Source: CAKSQF01 sp051868045
GTDB taxonomy: Bacteria > Bacillota > Clostridia > Oscillospirales > CAG-272
NCBI GenBank assembly: GCA_051868045.1
Contig: JBJDZN010000001.1
Location: 1-48,715, forward strand
Reading direction: 5' to 3'
Length of the DNA stretch: 48,715 nt
Shown here one piece after another: positions 25,077 to 32,349 of this stretch. Positions within the stretch are counted from its first letter, which is position 1; each line of letters begins with the position of its first letter. The position numbers were made by a program, and so were the translations under genes. The notes under the pieces were generated by a model. The model made no database searches and was not told the origin of the DNA. It saw nothing but the letters and a program-made list of their open reading frames with translations.

Positions 25077-26377
25077 ACGTACGGGATTTGGTCTATCGTT
25101 CGCTGATTGCCATTGAAAAGGAAGGAAAATATTCCAATCTGGAACTGTCTTCCGTCATCGGGGAAAAGGGTCTGGAGGGCAAAGATCGGAGTCTGTTTAC
25201 TGCCATGCTGTACGGTGTGGTCGAGCGGAAGATTACCCTGGACTATTTCATCGAGCATTATACGAAAAAAGCAGTGCAGAGACTGGACCTGTCGGTGGTC
25301 ACTCTGCTCCGTATGGGTATTTACCAGATTGTCTACCTGGAAAAGATCCCCGACAGTGCCGCCGTCAATGAGACGGTAAAGCTTGGACAGCGATATGCTT
25401 CCCGGGCAAAGGGATTTCTCAACGGGGTTCTCAGATCGGTCTGTCGGGACAAGGAGTCCCTTCCCTATCCGGACAGGGAAAAGAATCCCATTGAATGGCT
25501 GTCGGTCTATTACGGTGTCCAAAAGTGGATTTGCGAGAGCTTTTGTCACGATTATCCCACACAGGCGGAAGGGATCCTTGCCTCCCTGTCGGAAACGCCG
25601 ACGGTGACACTTCGGGTCAACACCCTGAAAACCGACAGACAGACCCTCCTTTCGGAATATCCTGATCTGCTTGCACCCTGCGATTGGTCACCCTATGCGC
25701 TGAGAATGACAGAGGCTTTTCCTCTGTCGGAATTTGCACCGCTACATGACGGAAGATGCTATGTTCAGGATGAAGCCTCCCAGATAGCGGGACTGGTACT
25801 GAATCCCTGCACAGGCGATCTGATCATGGATGTCTGCGCCGCTCCCGGCGGTAAATCCTTTTTTGCGGCGATCAGTACAGGGGATACGGGAAAGCTGATA
25901 TCCATGGACCTCCATGAAAGTAAGCTTTCTCTGATCAAATCCGGGGCAGAGCGACTGGGAATCCGGAATATTGAGGTGATTTCCAACGATTCAACGATCG
26001 CTCTTCCAGATTATATCGGAAAAGCCGACCGTGTCATTTGCGATGTCCCCTGTTCCGGGCTTGGGGTTCTTGCAAAAAAAAGCGATATTCGAAATAAAAT
26101 TCAAAAAACACTTGACAAATTGACTTCTATACAGTATAATATACTTGTATCGTCTTCACGATACCTGAAATCCGGTGGATCTTTGGTTTATTCTACTTGT
26201 ACATTGCGAAAAGCGGAGAATGAGCAAATTGTGGAACACTTCCTTCAGGAGAATCCTGATTTTGAATCGGTTCCCTTTTCTGTCGGTTCCCTCTCTTCGC
26301 CTGATGGAATGCTGACTTTATTGCCACAGATTCATCACACCGATGGATTTTTTGTCGCCAAAATTCGGAAAAAATAA
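25073..26377 (+). CDS. rsmB: 16S rRNA m5C967 methyltransferase
   Basis: SAM-dependent rRNA cytosine-C5 methyltransferase. The 434 residues contain an N-terminal NusB-like domain (about 1-140), the SAM site DVCAAPGGKSFF, the catalytic motifs DVPCSGLG and STCTL, with both Cys residues present, and the usual C-terminus (HTDGFFVAKIRKK). It overlaps fmt by ATGA. From about 26090 the DNA becomes markedly AT-rich and contains a perfect outward promoter at 26112-26140 that serves the small gene downstream. Confidence 0.95.
   Translation: MNVRDLVYRSLIAIEKEGKYSNLELSSVIGEKGLEGKDRSLFTAMLYGVVERKITLDYFIEHYTKKAVQRLDLSVVTLLRMGIYQIVYLEKIPDSAAVNETVKLGQRYASRAKGFLNGVLRSVCRDKESLPYPDREKNPIEWLSVYYGVQKWICESFCHDYPTQAEGILASLSETPTVTLRVNTLKTDRQTLLSEYPDLLAPCDWSPYALRMTEAFPLSEFAPLHDGRCYVQDEASQIAGLVLNPCTGDLIMDVCAAPGGKSFFAAISTGDTGKLISMDLHESKLSLIKSGAERLGIRNIEVISNDSTIALPDYIGKADRVICDVPCSGLGVLAKKSDIRNKIQKTLDKLTSIQYNILVSSSRYLKSGGSLVYSTCTLRKAENEQIVEHFLQENPDFESVPFSVGSLSSPDGMLTLLPQIHHTDGFFVAKIRKK
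26112..26140 (+). promoter_or_regulatory. perfect-consensus sigma-A promoter inside rsmB
   Basis: TTGACA (26112-26117), exactly 17 bases, TATAAT (26135-26140). It lies within the rsmB reading frame, about 240 bases before the last codon, and points at the 42-residue peptide gene. The predicted start near 26147 gives a leader of about 240 bases. Confidence 0.78.
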
Positions 26378-26389
26378 GGGAGGAAGAGT

Positions 26390-26518
26390 ATGGAAAAGAT
26401 GGAATATGAAGCACCGGTTGTTGAAGTAACGATGATAGTTGAAGACATCGTATTGTATTCAAACGATGATGATGGTTGGGGACCGCTTATCCCGTTAGGT
26501 CGTTCGACTCAGTTTTAA
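26390..26518 (+). CDS. 42-residue orphan peptide (possible precursor or signal peptide)
   Basis: No known family assigned. The gene starts 12 bp after rsmB at an ATG preceded by GGGAGGA with six bases spacing, and ends with TAA just before a very strong terminator. The product begins MEKMEYEAPVVEVTMIVEDI, continues VLYSNDDDGWGPLIPL and ends GRSTQF. It has no membrane helix or signal peptide, an acidic first half and a Gly/Pro/Trp-containing second half. From memory, gut Clostridia encode many short peptides of the Y-x-x-P-x-x-E then E-D-I pattern with variable ends, resembling leader and core of ribosomally made peptides. I see no modification enzyme or exporter beside it; the radical SAM gene 3 kb away pairs with a sulfatase. 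Confidence 0.72.
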   Translation: MEKMEYEAPVVEVTMIVEDIVLYSNDDDGWGPLIPLGRSTQF

Positions 26519-26523
26519 AACTT

Positions 26524-26573
26524 ATTGGGGCTTTCGAATTTGCAGAACGCAAATTCGAAAGCCCCAATTTTTT
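26524..26573. terminator. strong terminator with 20-bp perfect stem
   Basis: The 20 bases at 26524-26543 are a perfect inverted repeat of 26549-26568 (loop AGAAC), followed on the plus strand by six T. It starts six bases after the peptide stop codon. On the minus strand it follows the P-loop/DUF1980 gene by 18 bases with a weaker T-rich side (AATAAGTTTT), so it probably ends both transcripts. Confidence 0.92.
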
Positions 26574-26586
26574 AGGCTCAGATCTA

Positions 26587-27528
26587 TCAATAGAAGGTTG
26601 CAACGGGCTGCTCGGGCTGGGAGGTCATGACAACCTCACTGGCGTACAGGACAGGTCCGCTTCCGTCATAGATCGCATGACGTTCAATGGCTATTTTGGC
26701 TGTGACGATGACCCAGTCTCTTGTCTTGAGCCGAAGCATTCCCGAATACTTGCAAACCATGGCGCAATAACTGATGTCGCTTGCACAGCAGGTCATCACA
26801 TGTCTGCCGATGGCGAACGCACTCTTGCCCAGTTTGGGATCGGTTGCCACGATTCCTTTGAACCGGACGGTCTTTCCCGCATATTTGGCGGGATCGTCGG
26901 TCAGATCCCGATACCAGACGGCATAATCTTCGTCCTTGATTTCAATGATGGGTGCCTCAATATCGAAGGGGAGCGGATCCTCAATTTCGTCATAGACGAA
27001 TTCGCCGTTTTCATACTCATATGCGATGTTGCAGCGTTTGTTGATTCCCCGTACGATCTTATGAAACTCGGTCTGATCGGCACCTTCCGGTGTCCGGTTA
27101 AAAATGACCGTCTCACAGGACTGGAGCTTATCAAAGACAAGCTGACGCATATTGGCATTGTAGGAAAGGAAGCTGTTGTAATCGGCAAAGAACATTTCCT
27201 GATAGACCATCCACTCGTCCGGAAGGTTCTGATAGAGATCGTTCAGCATCCACATTCCGTTGTACTCGATAATGACACGCTCGCAGTCGTGCTTTTTCTG
27301 AAGGGATTCAAGGAAATCGGGAGTCAGCATGGAAGAATCCTCCAGCGTCTCGATGAACACATTTGGAAATGCGAACAGGGACGGATCGTATTCCTCAATT
27401 CCCTCTTCGCAGACCAGCAAAAGGAATCTTTCTCCCGCATTGAAGCCTTCGTCCTGAAGGGTTTCCTGGATAACTTTGGTTTTACCCCCCTCCAGGAAGC
27501 CTGTAAATAGATAAACCGGTATTTCCAT
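26587..27528 (-). CDS. P-loop (CobW-like) protein with DUF1980-type C-terminal domain
   Basis: The 313-residue protein has a COG0523-like N-terminus (residues 1-160) with the Walker-like GFLEGGKT at 10-17, where the family usually has GFLGAGKT. There is no CxCC metal motif and the NKxD slot reads FNRTPE, so GTP hydrolysis is doubtful. The C-terminal 100 residues resemble the DUF1980/TIGR03943 domain: FKGIVATDPKLGKSAFAIGR and then HVMTCCASD with Cys247-Cys248. Those domains normally accompany DUF318-type permeases; none is present here. It begins 36 bp after the CobW gene on the same strand, so a joint role in metal handling is likely but inferred. Assignment is from memory of motifs. Confidence 0.72.
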   Translation of the reverse strand: MEIPVYLFTGFLEGGKTKVIQETLQDEGFNAGERFLLLVCEEGIEEYDPSLFAFPNVFIETLEDSSMLTPDFLESLQKKHDCERVIIEYNGMWMLNDLYQNLPDEWMVYQEMFFADYNSFLSYNANMRQLVFDKLQSCETVIFNRTPEGADQTEFHKIVRGINKRCNIAYEYENGEFVYDEIEDPLPFDIEAPIIEIKDEDYAVWYRDLTDDPAKYAGKTVRFKGIVATDPKLGKSAFAIGRHVMTCCASDISYCAMVCKYSGMLRLKTRDWVIVTAKIAIERHAIYDGSGPVLYASEVVMTSQPEQPVATFY

Positions 27529-27564
27529 GACTGTCTGACACCTTTCTGATGCGGTGAACGCCTC

Positions 27565-28770
27565 TTACTTTACGGGAACTCCGAACAGAGCGGCAATTTG
27601 GGGCTTGTTGATTCCCGAACCGATCACGCAGATACGACCAATGACCGATGCAGGACCGGTGCGGACATCCGGTTCGCCGGGAACATAGTCAAAGTGAATC
27701 CAACTTCCGTCGGCTCCTGCCACGATACCCTTGGAACGCAGGATGGTTCCGTACTTCTCGCTGTCTGAAAGAGCATTCAGAATTTCGAGAATCTGCTCAC
27801 CGGTAAAGCGGACGGGGGTTTCAATGCCCCAGCTGGTAAACACGTCGTCGGCATGATGATGGTGATGATGTTCATGCTCATCTTCCTCATCATCGTCGTC
27901 ATCATGATGATGGCACTCGCAGTCGGGATCGTCGCATTCCTCATCNNNNNNNNNNNNNNNNNNNNNNNNNNNNNNNNNNNNNNNNNNNNNNNNNNNNNNN
28001 NNNNNNNNNNNNNNNNNNNNNNNNNNNNNNNNNNNNNNNNNNNNNTCGTCGTCATGATGATGGTGGCATTCGCAGTCGGGATCGTCGCACTCCTCATCAT
28101 TGTCATGATGATGGTGATGAGATTCGTGCTCATGTTCGGTATCGGCAGCCAGTCTTGCCAGTTCTGCCACCAGTGTGGAGGTCTGATTCATGGCGGACAG
28201 AATCTGCTCACCGGACAGTTCCGACCAATCGGTAGTAACGATAGTAGCCGTAGCGTTCTTCTCGCGCAGAAGTGCCACAATCTCGGAAATTTTTTCGTCG
28301 GTCAGCTTTTGGGTATGACTCAGAACAATACAGCTTGCATTTTCAACCTGATCGTTGTAGAACTCCCCGAAGTTCTTCATATACATCTTGCACTTGGCGG
28401 CATCGGCAACCGTCGTGAAAGCGGAGAGCTGAACATTCTCATTGGTGACGCTCTGAACGGCACGGATGACATCGGACAGTTTGCCCACACCCGAAGGTTC
28501 AATAAGAATACGGTCGGGGGCATACTCCTCGATGACCTTTTTGAGTGCCCTGCTGAAGTCACCGACCAGAGAGCAGCAGATACATCCGCTGTTCATCTCG
28601 GTAATCTGAATTCCGCACTCCTGCAAAAATCCGCCGTCAATGCCGATCTGACCGAATTCATTCTCGATCAGAACCAGCTTCTCGCCACGATATCCGTCTG
28701 CAATCAGCTTTTTGATCAGCGTTGTCTTTCCTGCTCCAAGGAAACCGGAAAAAATGTCTATTTTTGTCAT
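27565..28770 (-). CDS. CobW/COG0523 metal-chaperone GTPase with Cys/His/Asp-rich repeat
   Basis: COG0523 GTPases deliver or allocate metals, mostly zinc or cobalt. The N-terminal G domain is intact: SGFLGAGKTT (9-17), ENEFGQIGIDG, the metal-binding CICC (63-66) and EPSGVG. Residues from about 215 to 320 are a low-complexity metal-binding region made of tandem units of the type DEECDDPDCECHHHH, with runs of five or six His. The C-terminal CobW domain (FTGEQILEILNALS, then SKGIVAG) follows. A 100-N gap falls inside the repeat, so the true repeat count and length are unknown; the frame is consistent on both sides. It has its own promoter and a structured leader and is followed by the DUF1980-type gene. 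Confidence 0.85.
   Translation of the reverse strand: MTKIDIFSGFLGAGKTTLIKKLIADGYRGEKLVLIENEFGQIGIDGGFLQECGIQITEMNSGCICCSLVGDFSRALKKVIEEYAPDRILIEPSGVGKLSDVIRAVQSVTNENVQLSAFTTVADAAKCKMYMKNFGEFYNDQVENASCIVLSHTQKLTDEKISEIVALLREKNATATIVTTDWSELSGEQILSAMNQTSTLVAELARLAADTEHEHESHHHHHDNDEECDDPDCECHHHHDDXXXXXXXXXXXXXXXXXXXXXXXXXXXXXXXXXXDEECDDPDCECHHHDDDDDEEDEHEHHHHHHADDVFTSWGIETPVRFTGEQILEILNALSDSEKYGTILRSKGIVAGADGSWIHFDYVPGEPDVRTGPASVIGRICVIGSGINKPQIAALFGVPVK
27858..28135 (-). repeat. tandem Cys/His/Asp-coding repeat with assembly gap
   Basis: Both gap flanks carry near-identical copies of a unit of about 50-60 bases coding HHHHDDDEECDDPDCEC (27891-27945 on the left, 28046-28098 on the right; shared core CGCAGTCGGGATCGTCGCA). 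Bases 27946-28045 are exactly 100 N, a conventional placeholder for a gap of unknown size. The repeat itself is the likely reason assembly failed. Confidence 0.85.
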
Positions 28771-28796
28771 TTTATCTGCCTCTTTTATTCATTTCC

Positions 28797-28839
28797 GATG
28801 TCGAACCACCCTGTCAGGAACAGGTTGATTCACGACATC
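28797..28839 (-). promoter_or_regulatory. nested hairpin in the CobW gene leader
   Basis: GATGTCG (28797-28803) pairs with CGACATC (28833-28839), and inside it CCTGT (28810-28814) pairs with ACAGG (28820-28824). It lies between the predicted start of transcription (near 28845) and the ATG at 28770. There is no U-run after it, so it is not an obvious attenuator. It may be a regulatory leader or an operator. Confidence 0.5.
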
Positions 28840-28850
28840 TTATCTTATCT

Positions 28851-28878
28851 ATTATAGCACAAAATCGGCATTTGTCAA
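28851..28878 (-). promoter_or_regulatory. sigma-A promoter for the CobW/DUF1980 pair
   Basis: Minus strand TTGACA (28878-28873), 16 bases, TATAAT (28856-28851); both hexamers are perfect. It is back to back with the metallopeptidase promoter. Confidence 0.8.
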
Positions 28879-28926
28879 GAAGTTTTTGAAGAGTTTAAAA
28901 AATATTGCAAAATATTCAAAAACGGG

Positions 28927-28955
28927 TTGCTTTTTTCGGTAGAATATGGTAGAAT
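28927..28955 (+). promoter_or_regulatory. sigma-A promoter for the metallopeptidase-sulfatase operon
   Basis: TTGCTT (28927-28932), 17 bases, TAGAAT (28950-28955), about 28 bases before the ATG at 28984. Confidence 0.65.
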
Positions 28956-28983
28956 AGCACCAGAACTTACTTACGGAGAGCGT

Positions 28984-29505
28984 ATGGACTATATTCTCAG
29001 GCGTTCCAAGCGAAAAACTCTGGTTGCCAAGATCGAACCGGACGGAAAAATTGTCGTTTGCGCTCCGCTTTGGATGCCAGAGCGGCAGATAGATCGGTTC
29101 CTTTTGGAAAATCAGGATAAAATCGCCCGGGCAGCACAGCGCATGAGTGAGCGCAAACGGTATGAACCTGATGAGCTGTCGCAGCAGGACATCAAACGTC
29201 TGTGCGATCAGGCGGCGGAAATTCTTCCCGTCAAGGTCAGGCACTATGCCGATCTTCTTGGCGTCACACCCACCAAAATTACAATCACCGGTGCCCAAAA
29301 ACGCTTCGGCAGCTGCTCCTCACGGGGACATATTTGCTTTTCTTACCGCCTGATGTTTTACCCTGAAGAGGCTGTCGATTACGTCGTTGTTCATGAGCTC
29401 TGCCATCTGATCCATATGAACCATTCGAAGGAATTTTACCAACTGATCGCCACCGTTCTTCCCGACTGGAAGAGACGGGAAAAGTATCTGAAAGGATGTT
29501 TATGA
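28984..29505 (+). CDS. YgjP-like (DUF45/M48-type) zinc metallopeptidase domain protein
   Basis: Soluble single-domain predicted metallopeptidase of unknown substrate. The 173-residue product has an N-terminal beta region (DYILRRSKRKTL), the conserved RFGSCSSRGHICFSYRL stretch and the zinc motif HELCH (137-141) with a third ligand candidate at His147. These are the features of YgjP-like proteins. The start is ATG 28984, preceded by GGAGAG; the upstream in-frame candidate at 28927 lies inside the promoter. The stop is one base before the next start, so translation is coupled. Why it is grouped with a sulfatase is unclear. Confidence 0.88.
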   Translation: MDYILRRSKRKTLVAKIEPDGKIVVCAPLWMPERQIDRFLLENQDKIARAAQRMSERKRYEPDELSQQDIKRLCDQAAEILPVKVRHYADLLGVTPTKITITGAQKRFGSCSSRGHICFSYRLMFYPEEAVDYVVVHELCHLIHMNHSKEFYQLIATVLPDWKRREKYLKGCL

Positions 29506-29506
29506 C

Positions 29507-29677
29507 ATGGAACCGAAGGATTACAAAGTGCTGACCATCGAGGGAGAATATGCGACCCTTATTGATCTGAAAACCGGAGATGATCTGTACATTGCCATGG
29601 CACTGCTTCCCGAGAACGTGGATGTTGACACCATCCTGCATTACGAGAATCTTGAATACACAATAATCTCTCAGTAA
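29507..29677 (+). CDS. 56-residue small protein, DUF3006-like
   Basis: A short gene starting one base after the metallopeptidase stop, with AAAGGA ten bases before its ATG. The product has an N-terminal beta-strand pattern (YKVLTIEGEYATLIDL), then MALLPENVDVDTIL. This order, IEG-x-A then LLPE then a D-x-IL turn, resembles the short DUF3006 proteins, a comparison made from memory only. It has no signal peptide or membrane helix. It sits tightly in the operon before the sulfatase maturase (35-bp gap), so it is likely a real expressed gene. Confidence 0.7.
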   Translation: MEPKDYKVLTIEGEYATLIDLKTGDDLYIAMALLPENVDVDTILHYENLEYTIISQ

Positions 29678-29712
29678 CGGACCCGGTTCGCTCTGGCAGA
29701 AAGGAGACCGAT

Positions 29713-30834
29713 ATGCCGGATATTTCACTTCTGATCAAGCCGGCGTCTTCGCTGTGCAATATGCGGTGCAAATACTGTTTTTATGCGGATGTCAGCAGTC
29801 AGCGCACCGTACCCTCCTATGGAATTATGTCCGAAGAAACGGCGGATTCTTTGATTGACCGTGCCATAGCGGCGGCGGGTGATGGGGGAACGATTCATTT
29901 CGCTTTTCAGGGCGGAGAACCCACACTTGCGGGACTTCCCTTTTTCCGTTATTTTGTCGGGGCGGTCGGAAAACGGCTTTCCGGAGGGCAGAAAGCTTGC
30001 TATTCGATTCAGACAAACGGTCTGGCTCTTGACGATGAATTCTGCTCGTTTCTGGCGGATAATCAATTTCTGGTGGGACTTTCATTGGACGGCGATCGGG
30101 AAATTCATGATGCCTGCCGATGCGATGCCGAGGGAGGCAGTTATCTTCGGGTTATGAAGGCGGCTGACAGGCTGAAAAAGCACAAGGTCGAGTTCAATAT
30201 CCTGACCGTTTTGACCCGAAAGGTTGCAGAGCATCCCCGGAGGCTGTGGAACTTCTGCACAAAGAACAAATTTGCCTATCTGCAAACCATTCCCTGCCTG
30301 CCCCCGCTGGAAGAGCCCGATCACAGCGACTTCTATTCCCTTACGCCAAGGGTGTACGGGCGTTTTTTGAAGGAATTTTTCCGAATCTGGTCCGATCAGC
30401 TGGACCTTGGAAATTACATAAGCGTGCGACTGTTTGACAACTATGTTCGCATGGCAATGGGTGAAATTCCGGAGCAGTGCGGCATGAGCGGGTTCTGCTC
30501 CGCACAGTACGTGATTGAGGCAGACGGATCGGTCTACCCCTGTGATTTCTACGTTCTGGATCCATACCGTCTTGGAACGGTTCAGGAAAATTCCATTGAA
30601 GAAATGAGCCGATCCGAGGTCATGCGGACCTTTTTGAAGGAGGGTCTGCATAAGCCTGAAAGGTGCGGTCGGTGTCCTTTTCTGGGAATCTGCGGTGCCG
30701 GTTGCAGACGCTACCGTGACCTACTGCTGTCAGAAGAGGATTATTGCCCTACTGCCGATTTCCTTGGCGAATGCGCTCCACGGATCCGACAAATCGCAAA
30801 CAAAATCAAAAATGGTGAATATGACGAACGGTAA
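29713..30834 (+). CDS. anaerobic sulfatase-maturating enzyme (radical SAM, SPASM)
   Basis: Converts the active-site Cys of sulfatases to formylglycine without oxygen. The 373-residue protein has the radical SAM motif CNMRCKYC (Cys15, 19, 22), FQGGEPTL, and a C-terminal SPASM region with many Cys (CGMSGFCSAQY, YPCDFYVLDP, CGRCPFLGICGAGC, DYCPTADFLGEC) for two further iron-sulfur clusters. AAAGGAG lies upstream of the ATG. It is immediately followed by a sulfatase with a Cys-type site, its obvious substrate, 24-36 bp downstream. Confidence 0.94.
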   Translation: MPDISLLIKPASSLCNMRCKYCFYADVSSQRTVPSYGIMSEETADSLIDRAIAAAGDGGTIHFAFQGGEPTLAGLPFFRYFVGAVGKRLSGGQKACYSIQTNGLALDDEFCSFLADNQFLVGLSLDGDREIHDACRCDAEGGSYLRVMKAADRLKKHKVEFNILTVLTRKVAEHPRRLWNFCTKNKFAYLQTIPCLPPLEEPDHSDFYSLTPRVYGRFLKEFFRIWSDQLDLGNYISVRLFDNYVRMAMGEIPEQCGMSGFCSAQYVIEADGSVYPCDFYVLDPYRLGTVQENSIEEMSRSEVMRTFLKEGLHKPERCGRCPFLGICGAGCRRYRDLLLSEEDYCPTADFLGECAPRIRQIANKIKNGEYDER

Positions 30835-30870
30835 TCCGTTCGAAATACATGGAAAGGTATGGATAAATTT

Positions 30871-32289
30871 ATGAGTAAAAAACCGAATCTGGTCTACTTT
30901 TTCGCCGATCAGCTCCGACTTTGCAGTATGGGGTATTACGGTGACGAAAAGGCTCAGACACCAAACATTGACAAGCTGTCCGAAAATTCCTGCAACCTGA
31001 TCAACGCCGTATCGGGACATCCTGTCTGCGCTCCCTATCGGGCAACCCTTTTCACCGGCAAATACACGACCTCCACGGGTATGGTCATCAACGAGATCCG
31101 TTTGTCCACCAATCACCGTTCCATCGCTCACGTCTTAAATGACAACGGCTATGAGACGGCTTACATCGGAAAGTGGCATATGTATGCCAATCAACTGGGG
31201 CATCATTCTGACCCGAAAAACTCCTACATACCCGTAGGACCCGACCGTCTGGGCTTTGACGGCTATTTCGCCGGCTATAATTTCCATCACGAAAACTACG
31301 GCGAGACCTCCTATTACCATCTGAACAGTCCGGAAAAGATCCCCTACGACGGATTCGAGCCCGACTGTCAGACCGATATGGCAATAGAGCAGATGAAGAG
31401 ACTGAAGGATGGAGGCAAACCCTTTGCCCTCTTTGTTTCCATCGGAATTCCCCACGATCCCTGGGACGAATGGAACTGCGATCCGGAGGCATATGCAAGA
31501 TTCAAGGACACCAAGTTCACCCTGCCCGAAAACTATCTTCCGGAGAACGATCCCCATGCCGACGCATGGGCAAGACTGTCCCCCGAGGAGCGGAAGGCTC
31601 TTCCCTATTGGATGAAGGGATATTATTCCATGGCGGCAAAGGTGGACGACAATGTGGGCAGAATGGTACAGGCGATTGATGATCTGGGGCTTTCCGATGA
31701 TACCATTTTTGTCTTCACTTCCGATCACGGCGAATTATTCGGCGCACACGGCAGACGGGCAAAGAACATTTTCTATGAGGAGTCCTGTCGGATTCCCTTC
31801 CTGATGCGCTGGGGGGACAAGATTCCCTACGGAACCAATGACATCTGCCTGAACACGGTGGATCTGATGCCTACGCTGCTTTCCATGATGGGCATGAAGG
31901 AGGACATTCCTGCCGAAGTGGAGGGACGGGATTATTCCGATTCAATCCTCGGAAAGCCGGATGCCGCACGTCCTGCTGGTGCCCTGATGATGGGAACCGG
32001 TGCCACCGCCGCATGGGAGGACGGACACGAATGGAGGGCATGGCGCACTGAACAGTACACCTATGCCGTCTACCTTTCTGACGGCGAAGAGCTTCTGTTT
32101 GACAATCTTGCCGATCCTCTCCAGATGCACAATCTTGCTACCGATCCCGCTTATACCGAGGTCAAGGCACAGATGAAGTATGCCATGTGGAGTGAAATGA
32201 TCAGAGTCGGCGATAAATTCCATCCATCGTCCTACTATCGGGACAATTGGTGCGTGGATCGGATTATTCAGAAGACCAAAGCGGACTGA
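30871..32289 (+). CDS. type I sulfatase (Cys-type, formylglycine-dependent)
   Basis: Hydrolyses a sulfate ester, probably on glycans. About 472 residues; the N-terminal FFADQLR carries a metal-binding Asp. The modification motif CAPYRATLFTGK is the CxPxR form, needing maturation by the upstream enzyme. Metal ligands DHGE follow mid-sequence. No signal peptide is present, so it should act in the cytoplasm on imported substrate. I chose ATG 30871 because GAAAGG lies 13 bases upstream; the in-frame ATG at 30859 is one base from that site. The exact substrate cannot be told from sequence. Confidence 0.92.
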   Translation: MSKKPNLVYFFADQLRLCSMGYYGDEKAQTPNIDKLSENSCNLINAVSGHPVCAPYRATLFTGKYTTSTGMVINEIRLSTNHRSIAHVLNDNGYETAYIGKWHMYANQLGHHSDPKNSYIPVGPDRLGFDGYFAGYNFHHENYGETSYYHLNSPEKIPYDGFEPDCQTDMAIEQMKRLKDGGKPFALFVSIGIPHDPWDEWNCDPEAYARFKDTKFTLPENYLPENDPHADAWARLSPEERKALPYWMKGYYSMAAKVDDNVGRMVQAIDDLGLSDDTIFVFTSDHGELFGAHGRRAKNIFYEESCRIPFLMRWGDKIPYGTNDICLNTVDLMPTLLSMMGMKEDIPAEVEGRDYSDSILGKPDAARPAGALMMGTGATAAWEDGHEWRAWRTEQYTYAVYLSDGEELLFDNLADPLQMHNLATDPAYTEVKAQMKYAMWSEMIRVGDKFHPSSYYRDNWCVDRIIQKTKAD

Positions 32290-32301
32290 AACATAAAAAT
32301 C

Positions 32302-32336
32302 GGGATTGCAGCTGCATTTGCTGCAATCCCTTTTTC
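32302..32336. terminator. terminator after the sulfatase
   Basis: A perfect 11-bp stem (GGGATTGCAGC at 32302-32312 with GCTGCAATCCC at 32320-32330) is followed by five T. The opposite side reads GATTTTTATG, so it may also end the convergent PAP2/methionine operon. Confidence 0.88.
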
Positions 32337-32349
32337 GTTCATTTCGACT

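Noticed and set aside
27858..28135. Possible CRISPR-like repeats around the N gap
   Set aside because: The units are contiguous, code in frame for Cys/His/Asp residues and have no spacers; no cas genes are present.
29713..30834. Radical SAM/SPASM protein as modifier of the 42-residue peptide
   Set aside because: Its sequence matches sulfatase maturases and it is immediately followed by a Cys-type sulfatase; the peptide is 3 kb away with its own promoter.
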